64,000 nucleotides of DNA from Burkholderia catarinensis (GCF_001883705.2 NZ_MDEQ02000015.1:1-64000); one strand, 5' to 3'. Positions 1 through 9,195 are shown, counted from the first letter of the stretch. Notes: generated from the letters alone by a model not told the origin. Numbers and translations are program-made.

Positions 1-152
1 ATCTAAGCGGGAAACTCGCCTTAAGATGAGATATCCCTGGGGACTAGATCCCCTTGAAGGGTCGTTCGAGACCAGGACGTTGATAGGTCAGGTGTGTAAG
101 CGCAGTAATGCGTTCAGCTAACTGATACTAATTGCCCGTAAGGCTTGATCCT
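1..152 (+). rRNA. rrl: 23S ribosomal RNA, 3' end (partial)
   Basis: The first ~150 bases match the conserved 3' end of bacterial 23S rRNA, including the 'actgatacta' block and a terminal 'aggcttgatc' segment. The 5' part lies outside the window. The exact 3' end is approximate. It is followed by 5S rRNA in the same orientation, so this is the distal part of an rRNA operon. About 150 bases of spacer separate the two genes and no tRNA is seen in it. Confidence 0.93.
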
Positions 153-302
153 ATAACAAGTCTGCCTTGTCGATCGGCGCCGTGCGAAAGCACTGGCCGC
201 GATCCAGGCGACAGGTTGGATTCTCGTGTGTGATACACACAACTCAAAATTACTGCTTCTTCCAAGATTGGTTGTGCTGCGAAGCAGCGCAACACCCCTC
301 TT

Positions 303-417
303 TGCCTGATGACCATAGCGAGTCGGTCCCACCCCTTCCCATCCCGAACAGGACCGTGAAACGACTCTACGCCGATGATAGTGCGGATTCCCGTGTGAAA
401 GTAGGTAATCGTCAGGC
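303..417 (+). rRNA. rrf: 5S ribosomal RNA
   Basis: The segment starts with 'tgcctgatgacc' and ends with 'gtcaggc', which pair as the terminal helix I. The internal 'cccatcccgaacagg' block is typical of proteobacterial 5S rRNA. Length of ~115 nt is normal. It is the last gene of the rRNA operon and is followed within 15 bases by an intrinsic terminator. Confidence 0.95.
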
Positions 418-430
418 TCCCTAAGCCAGA

Positions 431-460
431 AACCCCCGCCCGAAAGGCGGGGGTTTTTGC
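431..460 (+). terminator. rRNA operon intrinsic terminator
   Basis: A GC-rich stem ('aacccccgcc' with 'ggcgggggtt') around a short 'cgaaa' loop is followed by a T tract. It sits directly after 5S rRNA, as expected for the end of an rRNA operon. Confidence 0.9.
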
Positions 461-659
461 ATTTCAGCGACCGAAATGCGTGTGGAGTACTCGGCATGGA
501 TGCTTGTCGTGCTGCATGCGCTGATGATTGCGATGCCGTCGAATGCCGAGAGGGCGGAACGCAACTTTTCGTCTGTTGTGACGATTGTTGAAGTTACTTG
601 TAGCGCCGCCGCGGACCATTTGCATCAAGGCGCGTGCCGAAGTGCTTCACGCCGAGCCA

Positions 660-992
660 TCACCAGGCAACAGAGCGGCGCAAAGGGGCCAGCGCTGCGT
701 ATTCCTGATCCTCGTCCTCTTTTTGCGCAGCTGCACCATAGGGCTGCTCTCGCCAGTTCAGCGCGCTGTAGTCGGGCGTGATGATGACCCTTCGGGAATC
801 AAAGTTGAACCGAAGATAGACGCGATCACCCGGCTTGAATCCGAACATCTCAAAATGCGCGTCGATGGCGAGCATCCATGGCATGTACGGTTGGCCATCC
901 TGAGGAAGGTCAGGCTTGTTGCCGAGGGTCAGCTCAACCTCGGGATACTGTTTGAGCTTCTTGGGACGTGACTTACTATAGGCGTTAGCCAT
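660..992 (-). CDS. SymE-like toxin (type I TA family, AbrB-like fold)
   Basis: 110-residue protein. The central part (about residues 35-75: 'MPWMLAIDAHFEMFGFKPGD', then a beta-rich 'RRVIITPDY') has the layout of the SymE toxin family: MPW...L, then a G-[FY]-x-x-G-D turn and a short strand. E. coli SymE is an SOS-induced protein repressed by the antisense RNA SymR; it is thought to affect RNA or nucleoid. The N-terminus is basic. The C-terminal ~35 residues (acidic 'KEDEDQE') are not typical. A GGAG lies ~6 nt before the ATG. Its neighbours are a PAAR gene and IS remnants. SymE-like genes in Burkholderia often sit in such accessory loci. The function here is inferred from family only. Confidence 0.7.
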   Translation of the reverse strand: MANAYSKSRPKKLKQYPEVELTLGNKPDLPQDGQPYMPWMLAIDAHFEMFGFKPGDRVYLRFNFDSRRVIITPDYSALNWREQPYGAAAQKEDEDQEYAALAPLRRSVAW

Positions 993-1316
993 CTTCCGAC
1001 TCCGGTAACGAGTTGGTTGTGGTCAGCGGGTCGTATGGGTGGCAGCCCATGCGGCCCGCGCTCTTACTGCTTTGCTCGCTTCAGCCGCTCTTCCGATTCG
1101 CGCTGTGGAGCAGATCGCTTCTCCTTATCGGTGAAGCAATAAGAAGTTTAGTTCGGATTGCATCTCATAAATCAGTGTTGCAATCGAACTAGCCGAGCGG
1201 CAGATGCTCGGAATGACACGCTTCGACTCGCGAGAAGAGTTTCGTACGTGTCCAATAGTTTGCTGATGATGGCCATGATATGACTTCGCAGACCTAATAA
1301 AATAAGGCGAAGAAAA
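993..1316. other. Intergenic region between divergent symE-like and PAAR genes
   Basis: 324 bases separating the two divergent genes, so both promoters must lie here. An AAGG about 9 nt before the PAAR start is a plausible ribosome binding site. I see no convincing -35/-10 pair, ORF or RNA gene. In E. coli the SymR antisense RNA overlaps the symE start; an equivalent could lie around 950-1050 but I cannot show it. Confidence 0.5.
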
Positions 1317-1883
1317 ATGAGACGGTTCTATCTCAAGAAAGGAGACCGTTCGTCGAACGGCGGCGTTGTTCTGGAAGGTATGGATTTCTTCGTACACCAT
1401 GGCACCCCGGTGACATTTCTAGGCGCGGAGGTTTACTGCTCTGCGTGCGATTCGAAAGGTGTCATCGTCGCTCACGGACCACGACGGCCCGACTCGATCA
1501 TGGGGAAGCATGCTGCGCTTGATGGTGATCGATGTGCTTGCCGCTGCCATCCCAGCCCGGTCATGCACGCTTCTCAAGATACGGCATCTGTGGAATTCAC
1601 TGCAGGCGAACTTGCCGAGATGGGCTTCGGCCCCGCAGGAAATCCACTACCCCAACGTCGTCGCGAATCGCACGACGAGCAAGTGCGAGTCGTAGATCGT
1701 GCTGGAAAGCCAATATCCGGTGTGCCGTATCACATTCGTTCTGCGTCCGGTGCCACGTGCAAGGGGCTGACCGATAGCCAGGGGTACTGTCGTCGCGTCT
1801 ATACCGATAATCCTCAACAACTCGACATCGCGGTGGGCATTCAGGCGCTGGAAAGGTGGGAGCGATGCCGGCGCCGACGTTGA
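1317..1883 (+). pseudogene. PAAR-domain type VI secretion spike protein, 3' end disrupted by IS
   Basis: The N-terminal ~95 residues have the PAAR-like layout: 'KKGDRSSNGGVVLEG', then 'HHGTPVTFLGAEVYC', a 'CDSKGVIV' strand, and 'DGDRCACRCHPSPV' where Cys/His residues probably bind zinc. PAAR proteins cap the VgrG spike of type VI secretion systems and carry effectors. Residues ~125-180 form a small beta-rich domain ('VVDRAGKPISGVPYHI', 'LTDSQGYC'). After 'IQALERW' (~residue 181) the reading frame runs into IS21-like sequence and ends with seven arginine-rich residues, so the native C-terminus, and any downstream effector or immunity gene, is lost or displaced. It may still make a near-complete protein. 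Confidence 0.72.
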
Positions 1884-2798
1884 CGTCGGTAATGGCAGCA
1901 GTGCTACCTGCTCGACAGCCAGCCTCGCTGCCGGACGCTCACGCGTGGTGGCATGCACGCGAACGTTGGCGACTTCGGCCAGCCACCGACCGATACGCGC
2001 GTTGGCGGCCTCGACATCCAGCTTCAGCCCTGACTGCTTGAGCGTGGCTGCGAGCGGCACCACGAAACTCTCCTTCAGATAGCGGTTGAAGCGTTCGACC
2101 TTGCCCTTGGTCTTGGCCCGATAGGGTTGGCATACCTTCGGCGTGAAGCCGTAGGTCTCGGCCAGTGCGAGCAGTTGCGTGTTCCATCGATGCTGGCCTT
2201 CGCCGAATGCGTCGCGCTCGACAACCACCGACTTCGCGTTATCGAACAGCACCTGCTCGGGCGTGCCGCCGAAGTAGACGAATGCGTCGCGTAGGCACTA
2301 GCACAACGTCGTGGCGTCTTCGCCGGCGGTGAAGCGCACGAAGCTCGCACGGCTGTAACCGAGCGTCGCCACCAGCGCCAATAGCGGCGCGCGACCACGA
2401 CGGATGACGGTGAAATCGGCTTGCATCTGTTTGCCCGGCGCCGTCTCGAACCGCACCACCGGTTCGGGTTCGGCACGCTTGTACGGCAGGAGAAACGCCT
2501 TGAGCTGGCTGATGCCGCCGTCATAGCCGGCGTCTTGCAGTTCCCGAAGCAGCACCGTCGCGGGAATCCAGTGCGGCCGCGCAGCGGCGACACGCTCGAG
2601 CAGGTAGTCCTTGAACGGGGCGAGCTTCGTCGGACGTGGCTCCCGTTGCTTGTAACGCCCCGCCTGCTCGTCGCGCAGATAGCGGCGCACCGTGTTGCGC
2701 GACAAGCCCGTTTGCCGCGCTATCTCCCGTACCGCCGTCCCCCGTCTTGCCAATACCTTGATTTCCACTGCTTGCTCCTGAGTCAGCATCGGCGGCAA
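1858..2798 (-). pseudogene. istA: IstA transposase, internal amber stop and 3' truncation
   Basis: The N-terminal part (2298-2798, TTG start, or ATG at 2789) has a helix-turn-helix ('REIARQTGLSRNTVRRYL') and the first catalytic Asp ('QMQADFTV'). The frame is interrupted by one TAG at 2298-2300. Translation resumed in the same frame gives 'LRDAFVYFGGTPEQVLFDNA' with the second Asp, then 'KGKVERFNRYLKE' with the catalytic Glu. A single point change, probably a Glu codon to amber, therefore split the gene. The C-terminus is lost: after 'EQVALLPLP' the frame crosses into PAAR-gene DNA. No istB follows. Confidence 0.85.
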
Positions 2799-2870
2799 AA
2801 AGCCGCCATCCTCTCCCAGGTGGGTCAGGTTTACTTCGGCGGGTGGGTCAGTTTTACATCGGCGCTAACA
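1858..2870 (-). mobile_element. IS21-family element remnant (istA only)
   Basis: The right boundary is clear: read on the minus strand it starts 'TGTTAGCGCC' (2861-2870) and is followed by two imperfect ~22-bp tandem copies of 'ggtgggtcag-t-ttaca/cttcggc' (about 2819-2840 and 2841-2863), the typical multiple terminal repeats of IS21-family ends. The left boundary is a junction with the PAAR gene near 1855-1905. Only istA is present: istB and the other end are missing, so the copy is deleted and immobile on its own. The boundary on the PAAR side is approximate. Confidence 0.8.
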
Positions 2871-2975
2871 GCTCACCGCAAATTCCCGGTCGAACGTCGC
2901 AATGCGAGTCAAACGGTCACGGTAGGTCACCTGTTCTCCGCTGAAGCCTTTCTTACTTGTACTTTTCCCATGGCG

Positions 2976-5591
2976 TCAAAGATAGTCGCTCGCCAGGCTG
3001 CCGGCGAAAAGGCTTTGCGCCGTGACATCCCCGCTTTGTAACGTGTTGATCGCCGCGCGCACGTCCTCGCGAGTCAAATCGAGAGCCCGCAATTTGCCGC
3101 TCACTTCCGCAACGGATTCGATACGGCGATATACCTTTGAATGGGTCTGCGCATATTGCGCAAGCCCACGCAATTTCGGGATCGCATCGCTGAACTGCGT
3201 GCCGTGCGGATCGACGAGATCCGCGACCACAGTTCCGTCGTCGAGCGTAGCAAAGAATATGAAGTCCGGGCGGACCATCCGGTATTGCCCGTCCGCCAGA
3301 TATGCCACGCCCAAAGACGATTGACCCGGCTGCTGCGGGTTGCGATACCAGAAGCTGAAGCCCTTGCGGCCGGATTCAGTTTCGAGCACCTTTATTTCCC
3401 ATGCGTTCAGTTCGGCCGGATACCCGCCGTCCTTAACGCAGAGCAAATGGTTCTTCCAGATCGGCAGGTCTAACACCGTGCCGCCGTCACGGGCCTTCGT
3501 CGGCTCAAACCGCGCCTCCGGCTTGATCAATTCTACGTCCTGCGGATCCGCGCTCATCTCGACGATCTGACGGTACGATTCCTTGCGGTCGTCGTTCAAC
3601 GCCTTGATCCGCGCTCCGTATTGCGTCATCCACGCCTTTACCAGACGGTCAGCCTCGCCGTCAAAGTAAGCCTGGACTTCGGTCACAAGGCCCAGGCCGG
3701 CCACAGTGACGCGCGCTTCAACGATGGCCTCCAGGAACTCCTCGGGATCGTGGTCCGGATTGGCCATTTTGTAGGCCAGATGATCAACATAGGTACGTGC
3801 AATGTCGGGCGTGAAGACGTGCGTGGCACGTCGATAGACATCGGCGATGGCCGCTGCATCGGCGTCCTCTTCCCACAACTGGTTGAAGCTCTTGGCCTTG
3901 CCTTGCAGATCGGCGCGGACGGTTCGCCCGTCCACCGTCAACACGGCCTCGCGCCGGGCCGCGATCGTCTCCCGGTTCTCCCGTTGGAACTGGTCTAGTG
4001 CTTCGTGCAATGCTGCATGAGCCAACTTGCCCGCGTTCGGCAGAATCCCGTCCGATGCCAGCTCATGCGCCAGCGCAGTCAGGCGCTTGGCTAGCTTCGC
4101 GCCACGTTGCGGACGGGTCTGCGACGGCAGGGCCTCGAACGCTTGCCATACCGATTCTGGCGCGTCGGGATTGGGCTTGACCTCAACGTAATCGATCAGG
4201 ATGCGACCCGGCGTCGCTGCCTGCGTATCATCGCCGCTGATCAACGCATCGACTACACTCATTGCCGTCTTTCGGTCGAACTTCGGCAGCAAACAGTCGA
4301 CCGTGTTCAATAGTTCGTTGCCGGGGATGCGACGCGCAAGGGGCGAACGCACCATGCGACCGAGCAACTGCGTAATGTGTGTGCGGTCGCTGGCCGCGCG
4401 GAACGACACCATTACCTCGGCGCGCGGGCAATCCCAACCGGTGCTAATCGCGTCCTTTGCGACCAGCACGCGGACCCAGTTCGACTCCTGAACGCGCTGC
4501 GGCTCGATGTAGGGTACGTCACGGTTGCCGAAGCGCTGAGTGGTGTGCTCCCCGAATACGTGCGCTACGCTACCGGGCGGCAGTTCCGGATAACGCGCAT
4601 AGATGGTGTCCAGTGCGCGTCCGATCTCGTTCGGATCCGGCGTGTTTGGCACCTGCAATACCATCAGCGGGAGAACGGCGTGTGATTCTTCCTGCTGCTT
4701 GGCGTACTCGCCCCACGCTTGCGTGGAATCCTTCAGCTTGTCGGTCGCACGACGGACCAATACCGTATCGAACTCGCCAGCCTCTTCCGGAATGTCGAGC
4801 AATATCGTGTCTTTGATCAGACCGGATTCCTGTACCTTCGTCGGGTCCACCGTCACGTTATCCAACTTCATGCGCTTCGCGGCGCCTTCCATCGCCTGGT
4901 TGAATCGATCGACCGTAGCGGAGATGCCAAGGACGACCGGAATGCCCGGCACCCCACCTGTGCCGTTGATCAAACGAAGGACGATGGTGCTTTTGGCATT
5001 TTGGCTGGCGGTAGTGGAATTGCCCATGCCACGATGCGCTTCGTCGAGCACCAGGTACAGGGTCAAGTCTGGGTCCTCGATGGTGTTCTGGATGGTGTCC
5101 CAGATCGTATAGGCCCGCAGGTCCGGACGGGTCTCGGGCAGCAGGTCGCCCGCTTTGGCTTCGAGTTCTTCCTGATCGAACCCTCGAACCAACAAACTGT
5201 TTTTGCCCAACTTCTGTGTATTGAGGAAGTAGATCTTCCCCGCTTCGAACTTGGCCCGATTGAACGTGTTCTCCACGACAACCATGTCGGTGTGGTTAAT
5301 ACGGTCGCTGGCTTCCATCAGTCGGAAGCGGGTCTGTTCGTTTAGGGAGGGATCATCGCTGAACCAGATGACGACGGCACCCGCGTCAGCCTCGAAGCCG
5401 AATTCGTCGTCCCCGTGGAACAGCGCCTCGAACGCCGCAGCGGCCATGACGGTCTTACCTGCACCCGTGACGGCCGTGAGGGAGAAGGCGGTCTTGTCCC
5501 TCTCACCGCGCCAATACCTGCGTGCCTTGCCCAGATTGGTCAAAGCGTCGCGCACGGCATCGCGCTGGTAATCCTTGAGAGTGAACTTCAT
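2976..5591 (-). CDS. res: Type III restriction enzyme, Res (helicase/nuclease) subunit
   Basis: 871-residue superfamily-2 helicase-like ATPase, the restriction subunit of a type III R-M system. Walker A 'GAGKT' is at residues 43-47, the DEAH box at 184-187, motif III 'GISATVDRF' follows, and motif VI is 'QLLGRMVRSP'. The C-terminal third should hold the PD-(D/E)xK nuclease. I see 'RPDFIFFATLDDGTVVADLVD', where the usual acidic-x-Lys has no Lys, a noncanonical form. It lies 3 nt downstream of mod on the same strand, so the two are co-transcribed. Res and Mod act as one complex that cuts DNA between head-to-head unmethylated sites using ATP. Confidence 0.88.
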   Translation of the reverse strand: MKFTLKDYQRDAVRDALTNLGKARRYWRGERDKTAFSLTAVTGAGKTVMAAAAFEALFHGDDEFGFEADAGAVVIWFSDDPSLNEQTRFRLMEASDRINHTDMVVVENTFNRAKFEAGKIYFLNTQKLGKNSLLVRGFDQEELEAKAGDLLPETRPDLRAYTIWDTIQNTIEDPDLTLYLVLDEAHRGMGNSTTASQNAKSTIVLRLINGTGGVPGIPVVLGISATVDRFNQAMEGAAKRMKLDNVTVDPTKVQESGLIKDTILLDIPEEAGEFDTVLVRRATDKLKDSTQAWGEYAKQQEESHAVLPLMVLQVPNTPDPNEIGRALDTIYARYPELPPGSVAHVFGEHTTQRFGNRDVPYIEPQRVQESNWVRVLVAKDAISTGWDCPRAEVMVSFRAASDRTHITQLLGRMVRSPLARRIPGNELLNTVDCLLPKFDRKTAMSVVDALISGDDTQAATPGRILIDYVEVKPNPDAPESVWQAFEALPSQTRPQRGAKLAKRLTALAHELASDGILPNAGKLAHAALHEALDQFQRENRETIAARREAVLTVDGRTVRADLQGKAKSFNQLWEEDADAAAIADVYRRATHVFTPDIARTYVDHLAYKMANPDHDPEEFLEAIVEARVTVAGLGLVTEVQAYFDGEADRLVKAWMTQYGARIKALNDDRKESYRQIVEMSADPQDVELIKPEARFEPTKARDGGTVLDLPIWKNHLLCVKDGGYPAELNAWEIKVLETESGRKGFSFWYRNPQQPGQSSLGVAYLADGQYRMVRPDFIFFATLDDGTVVADLVDPHGTQFSDAIPKLRGLAQYAQTHSKVYRRIESVAEVSGKLRALDLTREDVRAAINTLQSGDVTAQSLFAGSLASDYL

Positions 5592-5594
5592 CCG

Positions 5595-7697
5595 TCAGTC
5601 TCCGTGGGTAAAGCTAAAGTTGGTCAAATAGGATTCGTACAGGCGCACGGGCTCCGCACCGTCCGGCAGACGGCGTGCGATCGCTTGATAGCGCCGATCG
5701 TCGTCGGTGACGATGTAAACGGTGTTGATTCCGGTTGCTGCATTCACTGCCTTGACGAAGGGTGTTGCCGCGTCAACGTCGGTCAATAAACCATAGGCAT
5801 CCGCGACGGCCCAGCCATCGGACGGCAACTTGTCGATCCGCCGCCCACGAGCTCCCGCCCGCAACCAAAGCAATGGAGCAATGCGATGAAAAGCCAAGTT
5901 GTGGCTAACCGAGATCGGGGTCTCGTAGGTCAGCGTGAAGAACTCTGCATTCTCCTCGAAGCCTTCGGACATGGGGAATTCGTCGGTGAACTTGTAGTCG
6001 CCCTTGATCGCTTGACCATCCGGAGTCTTCCCCGTAATGGCGACTTCGACGCGAGGCTTAGTGATGAAGTCGCAGATTCCGTGCTGCTCCCAATCTGCGT
6101 CACCTGGCCGCAATCCTTGCTCGCGTAGTCTCTTCTGTTCATCTGCCGCAACTTCATTGTTCGTCACAGAGATTGACTGGCGGCTTCCGCCATCTTGGCG
6201 GTTCAAGCGCATGACGGCATGCGCTGCCGTCCCGGACCCTGAGAAGAAGTCGAGTACAACGGCCCTAGCGTTTTCGCCGATAGCAAGGCGCAGACAATCT
6301 TCGACTGCATATAACGACTTCGCGAACGGAAACTTTCTCCCGGGCAACAACGCTGCTAGTAAGCCCGTACCATTTGGTTGTGCGTTGTGAGACTCTTTAT
6401 CCCATTGTGTCGTTGGCAATGCCGCCTTACCTGTCTCGAATTCGACGATAACTGACCCGTCCGGGTCGCGGCCGGTCACTTTCAAATGACCTTCGGCGAC
6501 CTCCGATACTTGCCCACTCGTTAAATAGTAAATTGTGGGAGACTTTCCACGTTTGCCTGGAATGACCTTTACGAAACCTTCCGCTAAGCGTTTCTTTAGC
6601 GTGGCCGGCGTAAGCCCCCAAATCATCTCTGTACCATCCGGTTTCAAAGGCCAAACGGTAGTGCAGCCGGCTTTCTCGTCTACAGTTGACCGATCAACAC
6701 CAGCCGCGAGCGATGTCCCGATTGACTCAATGCGGCCCGAATGGTTGCCGACGAAAATAGGGTAGAACTGGTCAGGCCTAGGCTGGGGACCATTTCTTCT
6801 CGAAGAGTCTTCAAACCGCCGCAGGCTCGCCCATCGAACTTTCTCACCCGAACTGTCGCGTTCTGCCGCCAGTTTGGCAGATCCAAATTTTACGAAATAG
6901 ATGAATTCATTAGTTCGAGTCAGCTCATTCGCTCGGACTACGCCCTTGCGGTTAATGACTGACGACACCATCTGGATATTTGCTTCAGGGAACGTTTGCT
7001 CTAAAAGGAGCCCTAACCGCAAATATTCCTTCTCGTCGATCGTGACTATGAGCACCGATCCTTGAGGATTTAACAAATCCCTCGCAATCGCAAGGCGGCG
7101 CTCCATAAATGCAAGCCACTTGCTATGTCTATATAGGTCATCGTTCCCGACGTAGTCGTTGTTATATTTCCAGTCTTTCGCGCCCGAGTTGTACGGCGGA
7201 TCAATATAAATAGCGTCGATCCTACCGCGATGCGTGTAGGTCAACGCATTGAGGACGTGATAATTCTCGCCGTTGATGACGGTATGGAAAGGTTTGTCGC
7301 CCCCGCGCTGTACTTTACCGGTGCTGACAAGGCCCGGGTGGATCGTGTCACTGAACTCCGCCACCACCACTAGATCATCCAGCGCAACCATCTGCCTCTC
7401 GATGCTTTCCACACCCAGCAGGATCAATTCGGCTTGTTTCGTCGCCTTGTAGACTGCTTTCACCTGCCACAAGCGCTGATCGCCCTTCTTGACGGTGCCA
7501 CGTGGCGGCAAAACGCGGACCTTGTCTCCCTTACGGACGAGACGCTCGGGTAACTCAACGGCTTCAGGGCGGTGGCGCTCAAAGTTCAGGCCGAAGGGAA
7601 GGCGCGAGGATAGAACCTTGAACTCCCGATCAAGATCTGCCCCTAATTGTGGATCTTTGGCTTTGGTTTGGGCAATCAGGTCGGTCAGACGGGACAC
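5595..7697 (-). CDS. mod: Type III DNA adenine methyltransferase, Mod subunit
   Basis: 700-residue beta-class N6-adenine methyltransferase. The catalytic 'DPPYN' motif is at residues 166-170 and the AdoMet-binding 'FSGSGT' at 485-490. The ~315 residues between them form the target-recognition domain that sets the sequence specificity for both methylation and restriction. The start is GTG at 7697: an 'AAAGGAG' box lies ~6 nt upstream. It is first in the mod-res operon, as in known type III systems. No simple-sequence repeat is visible in the gene, so phase variation by slippage is not suggested. The lower GC of 6.2-7.2 kb compared with the core genes suggests transfer. Confidence 0.9.
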   Translation of the reverse strand: MSRLTDLIAQTKAKDPQLGADLDREFKVLSSRLPFGLNFERHRPEAVELPERLVRKGDKVRVLPPRGTVKKGDQRLWQVKAVYKATKQAELILLGVESIERQMVALDDLVVVAEFSDTIHPGLVSTGKVQRGGDKPFHTVINGENYHVLNALTYTHRGRIDAIYIDPPYNSGAKDWKYNNDYVGNDDLYRHSKWLAFMERRLAIARDLLNPQGSVLIVTIDEKEYLRLGLLLEQTFPEANIQMVSSVINRKGVVRANELTRTNEFIYFVKFGSAKLAAERDSSGEKVRWASLRRFEDSSRRNGPQPRPDQFYPIFVGNHSGRIESIGTSLAAGVDRSTVDEKAGCTTVWPLKPDGTEMIWGLTPATLKKRLAEGFVKVIPGKRGKSPTIYYLTSGQVSEVAEGHLKVTGRDPDGSVIVEFETGKAALPTTQWDKESHNAQPNGTGLLAALLPGRKFPFAKSLYAVEDCLRLAIGENARAVVLDFFSGSGTAAHAVMRLNRQDGGSRQSISVTNNEVAADEQKRLREQGLRPGDADWEQHGICDFITKPRVEVAITGKTPDGQAIKGDYKFTDEFPMSEGFEENAEFFTLTYETPISVSHNLAFHRIAPLLWLRAGARGRRIDKLPSDGWAVADAYGLLTDVDAATPFVKAVNAATGINTVYIVTDDDRRYQAIARRLPDGAEPVRLYESYLTNFSFTHGD

Positions 7698-8020
7698 GGG
7701 CTACTCCTTTAACGTAGCCCGCAATGATGCCAGAGGCCGGAGCGATAGGGCGAAGTTGCTGTTCGTCAGGCATGTTTCGTGCTCGCGACGTTGGACACGC
7801 CGAAAGCCAAGGCTTCATCCATGTCCTGCTTTCGTATCTTGGTTGAGTATTGCGGGAAAGACGATCAGCTGTGTCGCTGGGTGTGGTGAGTTTGGAAGCT
7901 CATGCTGAGGGGGGCCGTTCATTGCCATCGTGGCGTAGGGATGGTTGTTGTTCTATGTTGACCGGCCGGTCGAATGTCGGCCGAGTTCTGTCAGATGGCC
8001 GACGCGCGCTTCGGCCAATG
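7698..8020. other. Upstream region of mod; no gene recognised
   Basis: About 320 bases between the mod start and the IS256-family fragment. The mod ribosome binding site lies at 7704-7710 (minus strand). The remainder should contain the mod promoter, but I cannot name a convincing -35/-10. No coding sequence or RNA gene could be supported. Confidence 0.5.
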
Positions 8021-8167
8021 CCGACGTTCGAGGAGGCGATCAAGCTGCTCTGGCTGGCGCTGCGCAATGTGCTGGCCAAGACCGTGCGGTCCGCCTTCGA
8101 CTGGAAATCAGCGATGAACCAGTTTGCTATCCTGTTCGGAGAGCGATTTATGCAGGCGCGCGGATAA
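8021..8167 (+). pseudogene. IS256-family transposase, C-terminal fragment
   Basis: The last ~48 residues of this frame ('FEEAIKLLWLALRN' ... 'DWKSAMNQFAILFGERF') match the well-conserved C-terminal tail of IS256-family transposases. The frame upstream of 8021 has no transposase similarity, so only the 3' end of the gene remains. No terminal inverted repeat was found near it. It marks an old insertion between the R-M operon and the next gene cluster. Confidence 0.65.
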
Positions 8168-8325
8168 CGTGCTGTTCAACCGCCTCGCCCACAAAATGTC
8201 GGATAGGCCCGGTGCGTTGGACTGCAAAAACGAGCATTACGAAACGCGCCATCGAGTTGACGCAGTATCTAAGCAGAGAGTTTCAAGCAGTAAGCGGCAA
8301 TACCGCTGAACGCTGCGCCCGCACC

Positions 8326-8694
8326 TCACGCAGACCATCCAAAGAGATGCTCTTGATCAAAATATGCGTCTCCGTTCGACGCGTTGCCAGTGTATTTGAC
8401 CCGGATCGTCCCCTTGCCCTCGGATGAGAACCGTAGCTCCCCTGCCGTGAAATCATGACCGAGTTGATGCTGATTAACGCCATCGGTAACGAATGAATCG
8501 AGATGCCATGCCTGCCACTGGCACTTCGCGCGCTTCGAGGCGAATCTCACTGCGACACCCGCCGTAAGGTAGAGCCTTGTGGCGACGTTCATGTAGGGAA
8601 TCTCATGCAGGTCATCGTAGTGCAAGTCACTCACGTCGCCGAGTGCCCGCCGGAAGTGATCGAGTGTAAATACATCGTTTGTTGCGTATGTCAT
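8326..8694 (-). CDS. Hypothetical protein, 122 aa
   Basis: Not recognised. A soluble-looking protein without signal peptide or membrane segment; it is rich in aromatic and charged residues ('DLHYDDLHEIPYMNVATRLY'). The chosen ATG is preceded by 'AGGGGA' at a proper distance; an in-frame start 10 codons upstream is less likely. The next gene upstream on the same strand (8770-9141) is 75 nt away, so the two may be co-transcribed, possibly with the membrane protein gene at 9247-10536. Function unknown. Confidence 0.55.
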   Translation of the reverse strand: MTYATNDVFTLDHFRRALGDVSDLHYDDLHEIPYMNVATRLYLTAGVAVRFASKRAKCQWQAWHLDSFVTDGVNQHQLGHDFTAGELRFSSEGKGTIRVKYTGNASNGDAYFDQEHLFGWSA

Positions 8695-8769
8695 AGGTAT
8701 CCCCTGTGGGCAGTACCGGCCCATTTTTTGCGCGCATCAACGATGCAATTGGCGACCGAACGTCGTTAT

Positions 8770-9141
8770 TTATAGGCTTGCGTGGACATATACGCGCTCG
8801 CGCTCCAGCTCAGTCATTTGTTTGCGCTGCTCGTCCGCCAGATCGAGCGTCTCAGCATCGTCGGCGATACGGCGAAACTCCATCTTGCGGTGCGTCTTGA
8901 AGATGTCAAAAAAGCCGTCGCCCGGCAGGCCATCCTTCGCCCTCGCCATCACCGCGGAATAGATGACCTCATTCCATGGTCCAAGTTCTGAGCACGCCTT
9001 CTCCAGCGTGTCGTACACATCGGAAGGCGGCGTTTCAGGTGGAAACGCACTGAACAATTGCTTGAAGGTGACCGTTCCGCGCTTCCTGGCCGCGCTGCCA
9101 ATCATCGTGCGCACAGCACTAACATATCGATTAAGAACCAT
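8770..9141 (-). CDS. Hypothetical protein, 123 aa
   Basis: Not recognised. Predicted soluble and mostly helical, with a basic N-terminal third ('GSAARKRGTVTFKQLF') and a highly charged C-terminal helix ('EQRKQMTELERERVYVHA'). ATG at 9141 is chosen because 'AAAGG' lies ~7 nt upstream; a TTG 5 codons earlier lacks such a site. It lies between two other unrecognised genes on the same strand in the low-GC island. No nuclease, helicase or TA motif is visible. Confidence 0.55.
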   Translation of the reverse strand: MVLNRYVSAVRTMIGSAARKRGTVTFKQLFSAFPPETPPSDVYDTLEKACSELGPWNEVIYSAVMARAKDGLPGDGFFDIFKTHRKMEFRRIADDAETLDLADEQRKQMTELERERVYVHASL

Positions 9142-9195
9142 AGTGGACCTTTGCAATATCAGAGGTAAGCATTGCGCCTGTAATCAACATACGCT

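Noticed and set aside
476-781. Short plus-strand ORF with signal-peptide-like start after the rRNA terminator
   Set aside because: Starts inside the terminator-proximal region, no ribosome binding site, overlaps the symE-like gene, and the sequence after residue 30 is not protein-like.
5595-7697. Phase-variable mod gene
   Set aside because: No homopolymer or short tandem repeat long enough for slippage was seen in the reading frame or just upstream.
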